The notes below the pieces were generated by a model. It searched no databases and was not told the origin of the DNA. It saw only the letters and a list, made by a program, of their open reading frames with translations. From Lachnospiraceae bacterium (GTDB taxonomy: Bacteria > Bacillota > Clostridia > Lachnospirales > Lachnospiraceae), in the NCBI GenBank assembly GCA_028693165.1, contig JAQUVX010000001.1, forward strand, positions 124,001 through 188,000: 64,000 bases of DNA, written 5' to 3'. This document shows positions 26,508-35,102 of this stretch, piece by piece (the stretch's first letter is position 1; each line of letters starts with the position of its first letter). Both the position numbers and the translations under genes were made by a program.

Positions 26508-27361
26508 GTATCCCTCCAGCTTTTCCGGTACTCCGCAGGTGATACGTTCATCTGCCTGCGGAATACCCGGCAAAAGTATTGGGAGGAAGTAAAGCCGCTC
26601 ATAAGGGCCACCTGGGTGATGGTATAATTGGGATTGCACAGCAGTTGTTTTGCCTTGCCCAGACGGAGCATATTGATGTATTCATTACTCCCCATGCCGA
26701 TCTGCTCTTTAAAGAAACGGCGCACATATCTGGAGCTTATGCCATGCTCCTCTGCCAGCTTTTCCATGTTCAATTCCTCATCCAGATTTTCATGGATGTA
26801 GTGGATGATCTCTCCGACCGGACCGGTTTCCCGCTCGTCATGTTCCTGCTGCTGCTCTTTTTTCTCCATTTCGCCCGAAAGCTGCGCATAAAGCTGCAGC
26901 AGGAGTAAATCGAGATTGGCCTGTTCCGTATTGCTTAAGTGATCCAGACGGTGCAAAACGCTGATCTGCTCCAATACAGGCAGGATACCTTCACAGCTTT
27001 TCAGCTTGCAGTATTGCCCCTCTGCCATGGGGAATTTGAGATCTTCCGGCAGCTGCTTCGGCGTGCGGATCCGGATTTCCAGCTGTGTAATCTTACAGGC
27101 TTTCTGCATATCCACCATAAAACAGTGGGACAGCTGCGGTGAAATAATGATGCATTCCCCCTGTCTTAAAGGAACAAAATCCGAACCGATCCCCATAATA
27201 CAACAGCCTGTATTGATGTAATTAATCTCATATTCCTTATGGGCGTGACTTTCAAACCGGTAATTGGACGGAAAGCGAAAGATACCGGCCTTTCTGATTT
27301 TTGTCTCATAATGTTCGGAATCCAGAAGCTGAAACAGCTGTCTTGCAAATGTATTCATCAT
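26495..27361 (-). CDS. AraC-family transcriptional regulator
   Basis: 288 residues. N-terminal cupin domain (SHAHKEYEINYINTG, RQGECIIISPQLSHCF), a Glu/Gln-rich linker (about residues 163-182), then two helix-turn-helices (LNMEKLAEEHGISSRYVRRFFKEQ and ITQVALMSGFTSSQYFCRVFRRQ). It is the last gene of the five-gene lactonase-SDR-dehydratase-aldolase operon, 24 bases after the aldolase gene, so it is probably an activator that is produced together with the pathway it controls. Confidence 0.9.
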   Translation of the reverse strand: MMNTFARQLFQLLDSEHYETKIRKAGIFRFPSNYRFESHAHKEYEINYINTGCCIMGIGSDFVPLRQGECIIISPQLSHCFMVDMQKACKITQLEIRIRTPKQLPEDLKFPMAEGQYCKLKSCEGILPVLEQISVLHRLDHLSNTEQANLDLLLLQLYAQLSGEMEKKEQQQEHDERETGPVGEIIHYIHENLDEELNMEKLAEEHGISSRYVRRFFKEQIGMGSNEYINMLRLGKAKQLLCNPNYTITQVALMSGFTSSQYFCRVFRRQMNVSPAEYRKSWRDTQHT

Positions 27362-27385
27362 AGGCTTTCGTCTCCCTGCGTAAAG

Positions 27386-28075
27386 CTACATAATACCGTG
27401 CAGGTCAAAGGACTCCTTTGCCCCCATGCCGCCCTTTATGGCTTCGGCCACCATTTTCTCTCCGGTCGCTTTTTCATAGGCCTTGACGATCACCTCATGC
27501 TCTATTTCCTGCGGGATAATCAGCACACCATCCAGATCACCAAATACGATATCTCCCGGTTTTACCCTGACACCCTCTATTTCTATCGGTACCCTGAAAT
27601 CAATCACCTTGCCTCTGGGCCCCTGATCCTGCGCATAACGGCCATAGGAAAAGCATGGAAAGCCCAGCTCCAGAATGCCCTTTGTATCTCGGTGAAAGCC
27701 GTTTACCACTGCGCCGGCCGCTTTTAAAATGTTCATGCGCGTACACATAAGCTCTCCTACCAGCGCATAAGAAGGAGAAGAACCGGTACAGATATAAACT
27801 TCATTTTCCTTTAGGTCATCCAACGCTTCCAGCATAAGGCCGAACGATTTTTTCATGATGGGATTCGCGCCGTCGGACAGCTCCTCAAAGGCATCTGCCT
27901 CAAGCACCGGCATCGCTCTGCCCGCCACTACCATATCCTCCGAAAGCGGCTGAATCCGCCACGGCAGGAACTGGTGCAGATATCCCATTTTGTCCAGAAT
28001 GTCTCCAAGCACCGCCGAATATAGTTCTGATTTCATAAGCTGAAACAGTTCCTTGTCATTTCCCCAACTAATCAT
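27386..28075 (-). CDS. RraA/HMG-aldolase family protein, probable class II pyruvate aldolase
   Basis: 229 residues from the ATG at 28075 (GGAGGAG upstream). The RraA-like fold is recognised by the block GAVVNGFHRDT (the Arg-Asp pair used in 4-hydroxy-4-methyl-2-oxoglutarate aldolases), PGDIVFGDLDGVLIIP and the N-terminal AVLGDILDKMG. With a sugar dehydrogenase, lactonase and dehydratase in the same operon, cleavage of a 2-keto-3-deoxy sugar acid to pyruvate and an aldehyde is the likely role. RNase E inhibition (the RraA role in E. coli) is unlikely in this setting. Confidence 0.8.
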   Translation of the reverse strand: MISWGNDKELFQLMKSELYSAVLGDILDKMGYLHQFLPWRIQPLSEDMVVAGRAMPVLEADAFEELSDGANPIMKKSFGLMLEALDDLKENEVYICTGSSPSYALVGELMCTRMNILKAAGAVVNGFHRDTKGILELGFPCFSYGRYAQDQGPRGKVIDFRVPIEIEGVRVKPGDIVFGDLDGVLIIPQEIEHEVIVKAYEKATGEKMVAEAIKGGMGAKESFDLHGIM

Positions 28076-28107
28076 ATTCTGCTCCTCCATCTGTGTTTTG
28101 CCATGTT

Positions 28108-29778
28108 TTATTCTACTACAGCACCTTCGGCTGCAGATTTACTGATTCTCTGATAGGTTTTAAGATAACCGTCTGCCAGCTCTTTTTCCGGACGCACCCA
28201 GCTTCTTTTTCTGGTTTCCAGTATTTCTGATGATACAAAAAGCTCCAGTCTGCGCTCCGGTACATCGATTAAAATCTCATCGCCGTCCTCAACCAGTGCC
28301 AGTACCCCGCCCTCATAAGCTTCGGGGGAAATATGCCCCACAAAGCAGCCGCGGTTGGAGCCCGAAAATCTTCCGTCTGTAATGATGGTACAGGTATCTG
28401 ACAGCCCCATGCCCTCCAGACATTTCATAGGCCGGTACATTTCCGGCATACCCGGTCCGCCCTTTGGCCCTTCATAGCGCAGTACAACCATGCTGTGCGC
28501 CGCCACCTTTCCGTCCAAGATCGCCAGGCAGGCTTCCTGCTCACTGTGGAAGACGCGCGCCTTTCCCTTTACCCGCATGAGCTGCTCCGGTATGGCTGCC
28601 GGCTTTACGACAGCTCCAAGAGGTGCCAGATTTCCTTTGAGTATCGCCACACCGCCGGTAGCGGAAAAGGCTTCCTTTTCGCCGCGGATCACTTCGTTTC
28701 TAAGACTTCCCGAAGCCCCATTCAGATTATCCGATACGCTGCATCCATTTGCGGTTATACAGTCCCCGTGAAGATGCGCCTCCAGCTCCTTCATCACGGC
28801 CTGCACACCGCCTGCCTCATAAAAATCCACCATATCGTAGGGAGAAGCCGGATATACGGAGGCTATCTGCGGCACACTGCGGCTGAACCGGTCAAAGACC
28901 TCTAAATCCAGATGGCCCAGACCCGCTTCTTTATATATGGCCTGCAAATGCATGATGGCATTGGTGGAACCTCCCGTACCCATCAGCACCGTGATCGCAT
29001 TTTCAACAGATTTCTCTGTGATGATCTGACGTGCAGTGATGCCCTTTTTTACCAGTTCTACAACGGCCTGTCCGGTAGCATAGGCCATCTTCATGCGGTC
29101 CGCATGTACCGCCGGGATCACTGCGCTGCCCGGCAGACTCATCCCCAGCGCTTCGGCCATACAGCCCATGGTATTGGCTGTGCCAAGCATGGCGCAGGAG
29201 CCGCAGCCGGGTTCGGCCAGATTTTCTATTTTCTTAAATTCATCTTCGTCAATTTCGCCCCGCTTTTTCCAGCCGACTGCCTCCGTGACAATATTGCCGT
29301 CGTAATGCTTTCCCTTATAGCAGGCCGGCTGCATCGGGCCGCTGTTGCAGAATACTGCCGGAATATCCAGTCTGGCTGCTGCCATCAAAAGTCCCGGAAC
29401 AATCTTGTCGCAGGAGCCTAACAGCACGAGCCCGTCAAAGCGGTGTGCCCTGACCATACACTCCACAGAAGCTGTAATCAAATCTCTGGAGGGCAGGATA
29501 TAGCGCATCCCCTCATGTCCTTCCGCAATACCGTCACACGGCGCTATGGTGCCAAAGGTCATGGCTGTGCCGCCGGCCGCTAAAATACCGCGTTCTGCCT
29601 GCTCACAGACCTGATTCAGATTGTAATGGCCCGGTGTGGCATTGGTATAGGTATTTACGATGGCAATCAGCGGTTTTTCAAGCGCCTCGTCCGTAAACCC
29701 CATGGATTTATACAAGGCACGCTTTAATGCGCCCTCATCCTGTTTCAGCAAAGAATTATAATACTTTAGTTCCCCCAT
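28108..29778 (-). CDS. IlvD/Edd-family dehydratase, probable sugar-acid dehydratase
   Basis: 556 residues. Iron-sulfur ligands of the family are Cys123 (GSCDKIVPG) and Cys195 (GCGSC); the position that holds a third cysteine in [2Fe-2S] sugar-acid dehydratases reads ATPGH here, as in the oxygen-labile E. coli IlvD. KGGPGMPEM and DGRFSGSNRG are further hallmarks. The enzyme removes water from a 2,3-dihydroxy acid to give a 2-keto-3-deoxy acid. No other ilv gene is near and the neighbours are a lactonase, an SDR and an aldolase, so an aldonate is the probable substrate. IlvD in branched-chain synthesis remains a fallback. Confidence 0.85.
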   Translation of the reverse strand: MGELKYYNSLLKQDEGALKRALYKSMGFTDEALEKPLIAIVNTYTNATPGHYNLNQVCEQAERGILAAGGTAMTFGTIAPCDGIAEGHEGMRYILPSRDLITASVECMVRAHRFDGLVLLGSCDKIVPGLLMAAARLDIPAVFCNSGPMQPACYKGKHYDGNIVTEAVGWKKRGEIDEDEFKKIENLAEPGCGSCAMLGTANTMGCMAEALGMSLPGSAVIPAVHADRMKMAYATGQAVVELVKKGITARQIITEKSVENAITVLMGTGGSTNAIMHLQAIYKEAGLGHLDLEVFDRFSRSVPQIASVYPASPYDMVDFYEAGGVQAVMKELEAHLHGDCITANGCSVSDNLNGASGSLRNEVIRGEKEAFSATGGVAILKGNLAPLGAVVKPAAIPEQLMRVKGKARVFHSEQEACLAILDGKVAAHSMVVLRYEGPKGGPGMPEMYRPMKCLEGMGLSDTCTIITDGRFSGSNRGCFVGHISPEAYEGGVLALVEDGDEILIDVPERRLELFVSSEILETRKRSWVRPEKELADGYLKTYQRISKSAAEGAVVE

Positions 29779-29790
29779 TGTATGCTCCTT

Positions 29791-30561
29791 CTACACAAAA
29801 TCATTGGCTGCCACGACAGGCAGTGTGGCGCCTCCGTCTATCGTAAGCGTGGTGCCGGTAATATAGGCCGCGTCATCGGAAGCCAGATAGATTACGGCGC
29901 GCGCTATCTCTGTGGTAGTCGCAAACCGTTTTAACGGAAGTCTGGAAGCCGCCTCCAGACGGATATCTCCCGGCTCCCAGCCCACGTCGGTATAACCCGG
30001 AGCCACGGCCACCATGCGAATTCCTTTTAAGGACAGCTCCATAGCCGCATTTTCTGTGAATTTTGATACGGCAGCCTTGGTCGGTGCATATACGGTAGCC
30101 CGGGGCCAGCAGCCTTCCACCTGATTTGAAGATATATTAATGATTACACCTTTGATCTTTTTCTCGATCATGTGCCCTGCCGCTATCTGACTGGAGAAAT
30201 AGAGTCCCTTCCAGTCGATCGCGGTCATCCGGTCAAACATTTCCTCTGTGGTATCCAGGAAATAGGCTTCCGGACTGATTCCCGCGTTATTGACTACGAC
30301 ATCGATCTGTCCCGCTGCCTCTATGGCCAGGGCGTACATTTTCCTGATGTCGGATACCTTTGCCATGTCGCAGTATACGGGCCATGCCTTTACCCCATAT
30401 CCGTCAGCCGCTTTGCAGACTTCAAGGGCTGCTTTTTCGTCACTTCTGTAATTCACGATGATGTTGTATCCGGCCTTTGCCATTTCCAGTGCGATCTGCC
30501 TGCCGATGCCTTTGGCGGCCCCTGTGATTAAGGCTGTTTTTGCAGTTGTGTTTGTACTCAT
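29791..30561 (-). CDS. short-chain dehydrogenase/reductase, probable sugar dehydrogenase
   Basis: 256 residues, classical SDR. Cofactor motif TGAAKGIG (13-20), NNAG (91-94), catalytic Ser144, Tyr158 and Lys162. An Arg-Ser pair after the second beta strand (NYRSDEK) suggests NADP or mixed use. It probably oxidises the free sugar at C1 to the lactone that the next enzyme opens. It sits 5 bases after the lactonase gene and 12 before the dehydratase gene. Confidence 0.87.
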   Translation of the reverse strand: MSTNTTAKTALITGAAKGIGRQIALEMAKAGYNIIVNYRSDEKAALEVCKAADGYGVKAWPVYCDMAKVSDIRKMYALAIEAAGQIDVVVNNAGISPEAYFLDTTEEMFDRMTAIDWKGLYFSSQIAAGHMIEKKIKGVIINISSNQVEGCWPRATVYAPTKAAVSKFTENAAMELSLKGIRMVAVAPGYTDVGWEPGDIRLEAASRLPLKRFATTTEIARAVIYLASDDAAYITGTTLTIDGGATLPVVAANDFV

Positions 30562-30566
30562 AAATT

Positions 30567-31433
30567 CTATATTCCCCCTTCAGACTTGTCTTCGTATTGA
30601 TAGGTCTTTCCGCCCTTTATGCCGAGCGATGCCCTATAAATCTGTCCTCCGCAGCCATGCTCGTCTCTGGCTGTCGTGATGTAAAGTGTTCTGTTATCTG
30701 TACCTCCAAAGCAGCAGCAGGAAACGTATTTGTCGGGTACCGCTATTTCTTCCAGCTTTTTCCCCGTGAAGGGCTCGTAGCAGATCACCTTGCCGCCTCC
30801 CCACAGGGCCGTCCACAGATTTCCGTTTTCGTCTGCACACATGCCGTCCGGGCTGCCATCCTCTTCCGCTACCGATACGGCCACCCGGCGGTTTAGCAGA
30901 TGTATTTGATCCCTGACATCGTAGGCGGCGATACACTGTAATGCCGTATCTACATGATAGAAAATGCTGCCGTCACGACTCCAGTCCATGCCGTTTGGTA
31001 TGGTAAAGCCGGAATATTCGGCCAGTACCTGCCCGCTGCTGATGCAATACAGACTCCCGCCGCCTTTCGCCTCCGGTCTGCTCTGGTTCATGTACATGGT
31101 GCCTACCCAGAGATTCCCGTACATATCACATTTCCCATCATTATAACGAAGTCCCTCAGGGAAATTTTGGCGGAGCAGGATGCGGTTCGCTCCGTCTGAC
31201 CTGTGTTCAAGCACCAGCCTGTTTGTAACTGCCGCCACAAAACCTCCGCTCTTTGAAAATACGATGGTACCGGTTCTGTCCTCCTGCGGAAAAGCCGTAA
31301 GTACAGAGCCCTTCAGAGAGAAAACCTGTCTGCCGTCAATGTCTGTGAAATACAGCCGATTTTCTTCCCTGTTCCATATACAGCCCTCAGCGAGAATACA
31401 ATTCGGCATACAGATGCAAGTTGCCTTGATCAT
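30567..31433 (-). CDS. SMP-30/gluconolactonase family lactonase
   Basis: 288 residues, a six-bladed beta-propeller of the regucalcin family. All four metal ligands of the family are present: Glu16 (LAEGCIW), Asn98 (RYNDGK), Asn147 (IPNGMDW) and Asp196 (SPDGM). It would hydrolyse an aldonolactone to the open acid. It is the first gene of the oxidative operon and follows the promoter at 31467-31495. Confidence 0.88.
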   Translation of the reverse strand: MIKATCICMPNCILAEGCIWNREENRLYFTDIDGRQVFSLKGSVLTAFPQEDRTGTIVFSKSGGFVAAVTNRLVLEHRSDGANRILLRQNFPEGLRYNDGKCDMYGNLWVGTMYMNQSRPEAKGGGSLYCISSGQVLAEYSGFTIPNGMDWSRDGSIFYHVDTALQCIAAYDVRDQIHLLNRRVAVSVAEEDGSPDGMCADENGNLWTALWGGGKVICYEPFTGKKLEEIAVPDKYVSCCCFGGTDNRTLYITTARDEHGCGGQIYRASLGIKGGKTYQYEDKSEGGI

Positions 31434-31466
31434 GCCTTATCACCACTTTTCCTTTGATTTAAGCTG

Positions 31467-31548
31467 ATTATAACATGAAGCATCTGCAATGTCTGCCAAT
31501 AATAGGAACTCGCGAAATATAAGTTGTAAAATTCGGAACTTAAAATAT
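31467..31548 (-). promoter_or_regulatory. promoter and direct-repeat operator of the oxidative sugar operon
   Basis: On the minus strand CAGACA (31495-31490), 17 bases, TATAAT (31472-31467). Immediately upstream are two direct copies of GGAACT-N-AAATAT on the plus strand: GGAACT at 31505-31510 with AAATAT at 31515-31520, and GGAACT at 31535-31540 with AAATAT at 31543-31548. The copies are 30 bases apart, on the same helix face, placed as for an activator. The AraC gene at 26495 is the likely binder. Confidence 0.6.
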
Positions 31549-31655
31549 GGGATATTGGAAAAACACAAAACAGTCTTATGTTTTGTCCGTTTTGGGAACC
31601 TTTGGTGATTGGCAGATGCTTGACAGACGATCTGTGGACGGAAATCAGTTTCTCA

Positions 31656-31684
31656 TGGACATTTTCCGGTGCCGCCTATATAAT
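31656..31684 (+). promoter_or_regulatory. promoter of the LysR gene
   Basis: TGGACA (31656-31661), 17 bases, TATAAT (31679-31684), 35 bases before the LysR start. Confidence 0.75.
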
Positions 31685-31719
31685 TGAAGGAGCATCCCAC
31701 GAGAGGAATTTGATCCCAT

Positions 31720-32646
31720 ATGAATTATTCTTACCTGAAATACATTGTCGAAATCGAAAAAACCGGCTCCATCACAAAGGCCGCGCAGAATCTGTATATG
31801 AACCAGCCGCATCTCAGCAAAATTCTGCGGGAGATCGAGCGGGATTTTGGTATGCCGATCTTCCACCGGACCAGCCGCGGCATGGTGCCTTCGGAGAACG
31901 GCGAAGCATTCCTGCGCCAGGCACACTCGCTTCTGGCGCAGATGAAACAGATGGACATGCTCTGCCGCAGCGATCAGCCGAAGAAATACAGCTTAAAGCT
32001 CTTTGTTCCCCGCGTCACCTACATTTCCAGCGCCTTTACCGACTTCATCTCCCAACTGGATTCGGAGCGTTCCCTCGATATTTTGTATCGGGAAACCAGT
32101 ACCCGGGAAACCATTCAGGCGGTGTCAGACAAGCGCTGTGATCTGGGGATCATCCGAATTCGGACGCTGACGGAAAGCTATGAGAAGAAGCAGCTTGCGG
32201 ACGAAAATCTGATCTGCGAAGAGCTGTTTTCCTTTTCCTGCCAGCTCCTCATGAGTCAGGCGCACCCTCTGGCACACCAGACGGATCTGAATTATCTGAT
32301 GCTGCAAGACTATATCGAGCTGGTGCATGGCGACTCCAATCCGCCGTCCTTCACCTTTGATTCCGGCGACAACTACAGCCCGGACGGCTCAAGCAGCACC
32401 ATCTCGATCTATGAGCGCGGAAGCCAGTTTGAGCTGCTCAACCGCAACCCGCGCTGCTACATGTGGACCGCACCGATCCCCTACCGGATTCTGGCTGCCA
32501 CCGATCTGGTTCAGCGGCCATGCAGCATTCCAGGAAATCAGTATCAGGATCTTCTGATCTGCCGGAATGACTATCGTTTCTCCCAAGAGGCGAAGCGCTT
32601 CGTCCAGTCACTGAACCGGATGATTTCCCAGTTGAGTGACGGGTGA
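31720..32646 (+). CDS. LysR-family transcriptional regulator
   Basis: 308 residues. N-terminal winged helix (TGSITKAAQNLYMNQPHLSKILREIE), then an effector-binding domain with two lobes. The effector domain is diverged and includes a low-complexity Ser/Asp-rich stretch (FDSGDNYSPDGSSSTISIYE). The ribosome site (GAGG) is 13 bases from the ATG, so translation may be weak or the start may differ. Possible targets are the iron alcohol dehydrogenase downstream or the divergent oxidative operon. Confidence 0.85.
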   Translation: MNYSYLKYIVEIEKTGSITKAAQNLYMNQPHLSKILREIERDFGMPIFHRTSRGMVPSENGEAFLRQAHSLLAQMKQMDMLCRSDQPKKYSLKLFVPRVTYISSAFTDFISQLDSERSLDILYRETSTRETIQAVSDKRCDLGIIRIRTLTESYEKKQLADENLICEELFSFSCQLLMSQAHPLAHQTDLNYLMLQDYIELVHGDSNPPSFTFDSGDNYSPDGSSSTISIYERGSQFELLNRNPRCYMWTAPIPYRILAATDLVQRPCSIPGNQYQDLLICRNDYRFSQEAKRFVQSLNRMISQLSDG

Positions 32647-32728
32647 GTGGCGGGCGGCCGGGCGACCGGGGCTCGGCTGGCCGGTGGGCGACCAGGGCGC
32701 GGGCGTGGCCAGGGCGCAATCGGGCGCA
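32647..32728. repeat. very GC-rich low-complexity spacer
   Basis: From 32641 to 32700, 51 of 60 bases are G or C, far above the flanking DNA. GGGCGACC occurs at 32660-32667 and 32686-32693, amid many CGGGCG-like units. It lies between the LysR stop and the terminator at 32747. No coding signal convinces on either strand. Confidence 0.6.
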
Positions 32729-32746
32729 ACGAATCGGAATCGACGG

Positions 32747-32782
32747 GGAATACCGAAATTGGCATGACGGTATTCCTTTTTT
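32747..32782 (+). terminator. terminator of the LysR gene
   Basis: GGAATACCG (32747-32755) pairs perfectly with CGGTATTCC (32768-32776), followed by six T. Confidence 0.88.
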
Positions 32783-32863
32783 GTATCTCCCCAGTTTCTG
32801 CGGAATATGTTATATTTTAATTGTTAAATAAATAACGCAATTACATCAAAGGAGAGATGACTT

Positions 32864-34051
32864 ATGAGATTTACATTGCCAAGAGATTTGTATCATGGAA
32901 AAGATGCATTGGACGCACTGAAAACACTGACCGGTAAAAAAGCAATCGTCGTTGTAGGCGGCGGCTCCATGAAGCGTTTCGGTTTTCTGGATAAAGTAGT
33001 TGATAACTTAAAAGAAGCAGGCATGGAGGTTCAGCTTTTTGAGGGCGTTGAGCCAGACCCGTCTGTGGAGACTGTTATGAAGGGTGCAAAAGCCATGACC
33101 GAGTTTGGTCCGGACTGGATCGTAGCCATCGGCGGCGGTTCCCCAATCGATGCCGCAAAAGCCATGTGGGCTTTCTACGAGTACCCGGATGTGACTTTTG
33201 ACGACCTGTGCATCCCGTTCAATTTCCCGACCCTGCGTACCAAAGCTCACTTCTGTGCGATTTCCTCCACTTCGGGAACCGCAACCGAAGTAACCGCATT
33301 CTCCGTAATCACAGACTATGCAAAGGGCATCAAATATCCGCTGGCTGACTTTAACATTACCCCGGATGTTGCAATCGTTGATCCGGCACTCTGTGAGACC
33401 ATGCCGAAGAAGCTGACCGCTCATACCGGTATGGATGCCATGACGCATGCCATCGAGGCCTATGTCTCCACACTTCACTGCGAATACACCGATCCGCTGG
33501 CTCTGCATGCCATCGAGCTGATCAAAGAACATCTGGTACCGTCCTACAACGGCGACATGGCGGCCCGTGACAAGATGCACGACGCACAGTGCCTGGCTGG
33601 TATGGCATTCTCCAATGCTTTACTGGGTATCGTTCATTCCATGGCGCACAAAACCGGCGCTGCTTATTCCGGCGGACATATCGTACACGGCTGCGCAAAC
33701 GCCATGTATCTTCCGAAGGTCATCCAGTTCAACGCAAAAGAGCCGGAAGCTGCCAAGCGCTATGCTGCAATCGCACGCTTCGTTCATCTGGAAGGCAATA
33801 CCGATCAAGAGCTGACCGCTTCCCTGATCAAGATGATTCAGGAAATGAATGCAAAGCTGGATATTCCGACCTGTATCAGAGATTATGAGGGCGGAATCAT
33901 CGATGAAAACGAATTCATGGAGAAACTGCCGAAGGTTGCAGAACTGGCTGTCGGCGATGCCTGCACCGGCTCCAACCCAAGAACCATCGTCCCGGCTCAG
34001 ATGGAACAGCTTCTGAAATCCTGCTACTATGACGAGGAAGTGGATTTCTAA
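32864..34051 (+). CDS. iron-containing alcohol dehydrogenase
   Basis: 395 residues. Group III alcohol dehydrogenase: NAD-binding GGGSPIDAAKAM, then STSGTATEVTAFSVI and the metal-binding segment HTGMDAMTHAIEAY with AHKTGAAYSGGHIVHGCANA further on, which supplies the Asp/His ligands. Such enzymes reduce short aldehydes (butanal, acetaldehyde, lactaldehyde) to alcohols with NAD(P)H. It may dispose of the aldehyde formed by the aldolase of the neighbouring oxidative operon, or serve solvent-type fermentation. AGGAG lies upstream of the ATG. Confidence 0.92.
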   Translation: MRFTLPRDLYHGKDALDALKTLTGKKAIVVVGGGSMKRFGFLDKVVDNLKEAGMEVQLFEGVEPDPSVETVMKGAKAMTEFGPDWIVAIGGGSPIDAAKAMWAFYEYPDVTFDDLCIPFNFPTLRTKAHFCAISSTSGTATEVTAFSVITDYAKGIKYPLADFNITPDVAIVDPALCETMPKKLTAHTGMDAMTHAIEAYVSTLHCEYTDPLALHAIELIKEHLVPSYNGDMAARDKMHDAQCLAGMAFSNALLGIVHSMAHKTGAAYSGGHIVHGCANAMYLPKVIQFNAKEPEAAKRYAAIARFVHLEGNTDQELTASLIKMIQEMNAKLDIPTCIRDYEGGIIDENEFMEKLPKVAELAVGDACTGSNPRTIVPAQMEQLLKSCYYDEEVDF

Positions 34052-34088
34052 GGTAACACCAATCTCCCGCACTCCGGGTGTATTGTCA

Positions 34089-34131
34089 AATGTAAAAGAC
34101 TGCCGCATGTTCTGTGGCAGTCTTTTACATT
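34089..34131 (+). terminator. bidirectional terminator between the iron alcohol dehydrogenase and MscS genes
   Basis: A perfect 16-base stem (34089-34104 with 34116-34131) with an 11-base loop; TTTT lies within both arms of the stem, so it can work for both convergent genes. Confidence 0.8.
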
Positions 34132-34191
34132 GTTGCTGTGTTGTGGTCAAAGGTTCCTTTTACTTTTCAAAGCCTTCAAATATCTCCTGTT

Positions 34192-34965
34192 TCATCGTTC
34201 CCCCCGCACCACCACATTGGTGTACGGAATCACGATTCCATCCTGCTGGAACTGCCTTAAAATCTCCCTCCTGACATCGCTGCATACCTTGAAATTCTCA
34301 TCGACGGTCTTTGTCCACACCGTCGTTTTCAAGATGATTCCATTGGCCGAAAAATCTTTTATGAGAACAGAAATCTTATCCTTCTCCACCGTCATCGGAT
34401 TCTCCTGCAGGATCTTTTTGATCACCAGAATCGCTTCGTCCAGATCCGATTCGTAAGAGACCTCTACCTCGATATAATTTCCGATTTTCGAATCCTCAAA
34501 ATTGCTGTTTCTGATCACCTCCCGGTTCATAATGCTGTTCGGGATAATGATCCGATTATTGTCATAAAGACAGATGACGGTATGGCGCAGGGTAATATTT
34601 TCCACAATTCCAGTCGTATTGGTGCTCATGAGGGTGATCCGTTCTCCGATGTTAAATGGATGGGACACGGACAGCATGAAGCCCGCGATCACGTCGGCCA
34701 GTGTCTGCTGCGCCGCAAAACCGGCAATCGCGACAAGAAGTCCGGAGCCGGCCAGAACCATCCTCGAAAACTCCTTCGTCGCCTCAAAGCCTCTTCCCGC
34801 AAAATAAAGATACAAAATAATAACAATCGCCTTCAGCACATGCTCTGAAAACGCCAGATGCAGTGCATTGTGACGCTTCTTGATCTCGCGAAAACACAAC
34901 TGAATCAAAAACATAACCAGAATAAAGCTGGCAAGAATCATCATATAGTTTAAATAAATTTGCAT
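34192..34965 (-). CDS. small-conductance mechanosensitive channel, MscS family
   Basis: 257 residues. Two N-terminal membrane segments, then the pore-lining helix region (LAGSGLLVAIAGFAAQQTLADVIAGFMLSVS) with the small-residue packing of TM3, then the cytoplasmic beta domain (PFNIGERITL, NNRIIIPNS). It releases solutes under hypo-osmotic stress. The length fits the short three-helix MscS type. No operon partner is evident. Confidence 0.9.
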   Translation of the reverse strand: MQIYLNYMMILASFILVMFLIQLCFREIKKRHNALHLAFSEHVLKAIVIILYLYFAGRGFEATKEFSRMVLAGSGLLVAIAGFAAQQTLADVIAGFMLSVSHPFNIGERITLMSTNTTGIVENITLRHTVICLYDNNRIIIPNSIMNREVIRNSNFEDSKIGNYIEVEVSYESDLDEAILVIKKILQENPMTVEKDKISVLIKDFSANGIILKTTVWTKTVDENFKVCSDVRREILRQFQQDGIVIPYTNVVVRGER

Positions 34966-35102
34966 TTATTTTATCCTTTCATGCGTACAGCCCGGTGAGC
35001 CCGGCGCACCTTCGGGGAACAGTATGATTATCTTACCATTTTTTCGTTGATAATGCCAGTGTTGTTGCTGCTTTGTTGTCTATGGTATTCGTGTATATTC
35101 TC

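Noticed and set aside
28108-29778. Branched-chain amino acid dihydroxy-acid dehydratase (ilvD)
   Set aside because: Kept only as a fallback: no other ilv or leu gene is nearby and the operon is made of sugar-acid enzymes.
31434-31719. AraC 21-bp GAGCAA repeats also before the oxidative operon
   Set aside because: Searched by eye on both strands and not found; that promoter has a different repeat (GGAACT at 30-bp spacing), so the two AraC regulators appear separate.
31578-32141. 187-codon ORF overlapping the LysR gene
   Set aside because: Different frame from the LysR gene, covers its promoter, and shows no domain; shadow ORF.
32438-32831. ORFs through the GC-rich spacer (both strands)
   Set aside because: Open only because of extreme GC content; Arg/Gly/Pro-rich low-complexity translations with no ribosome sites.
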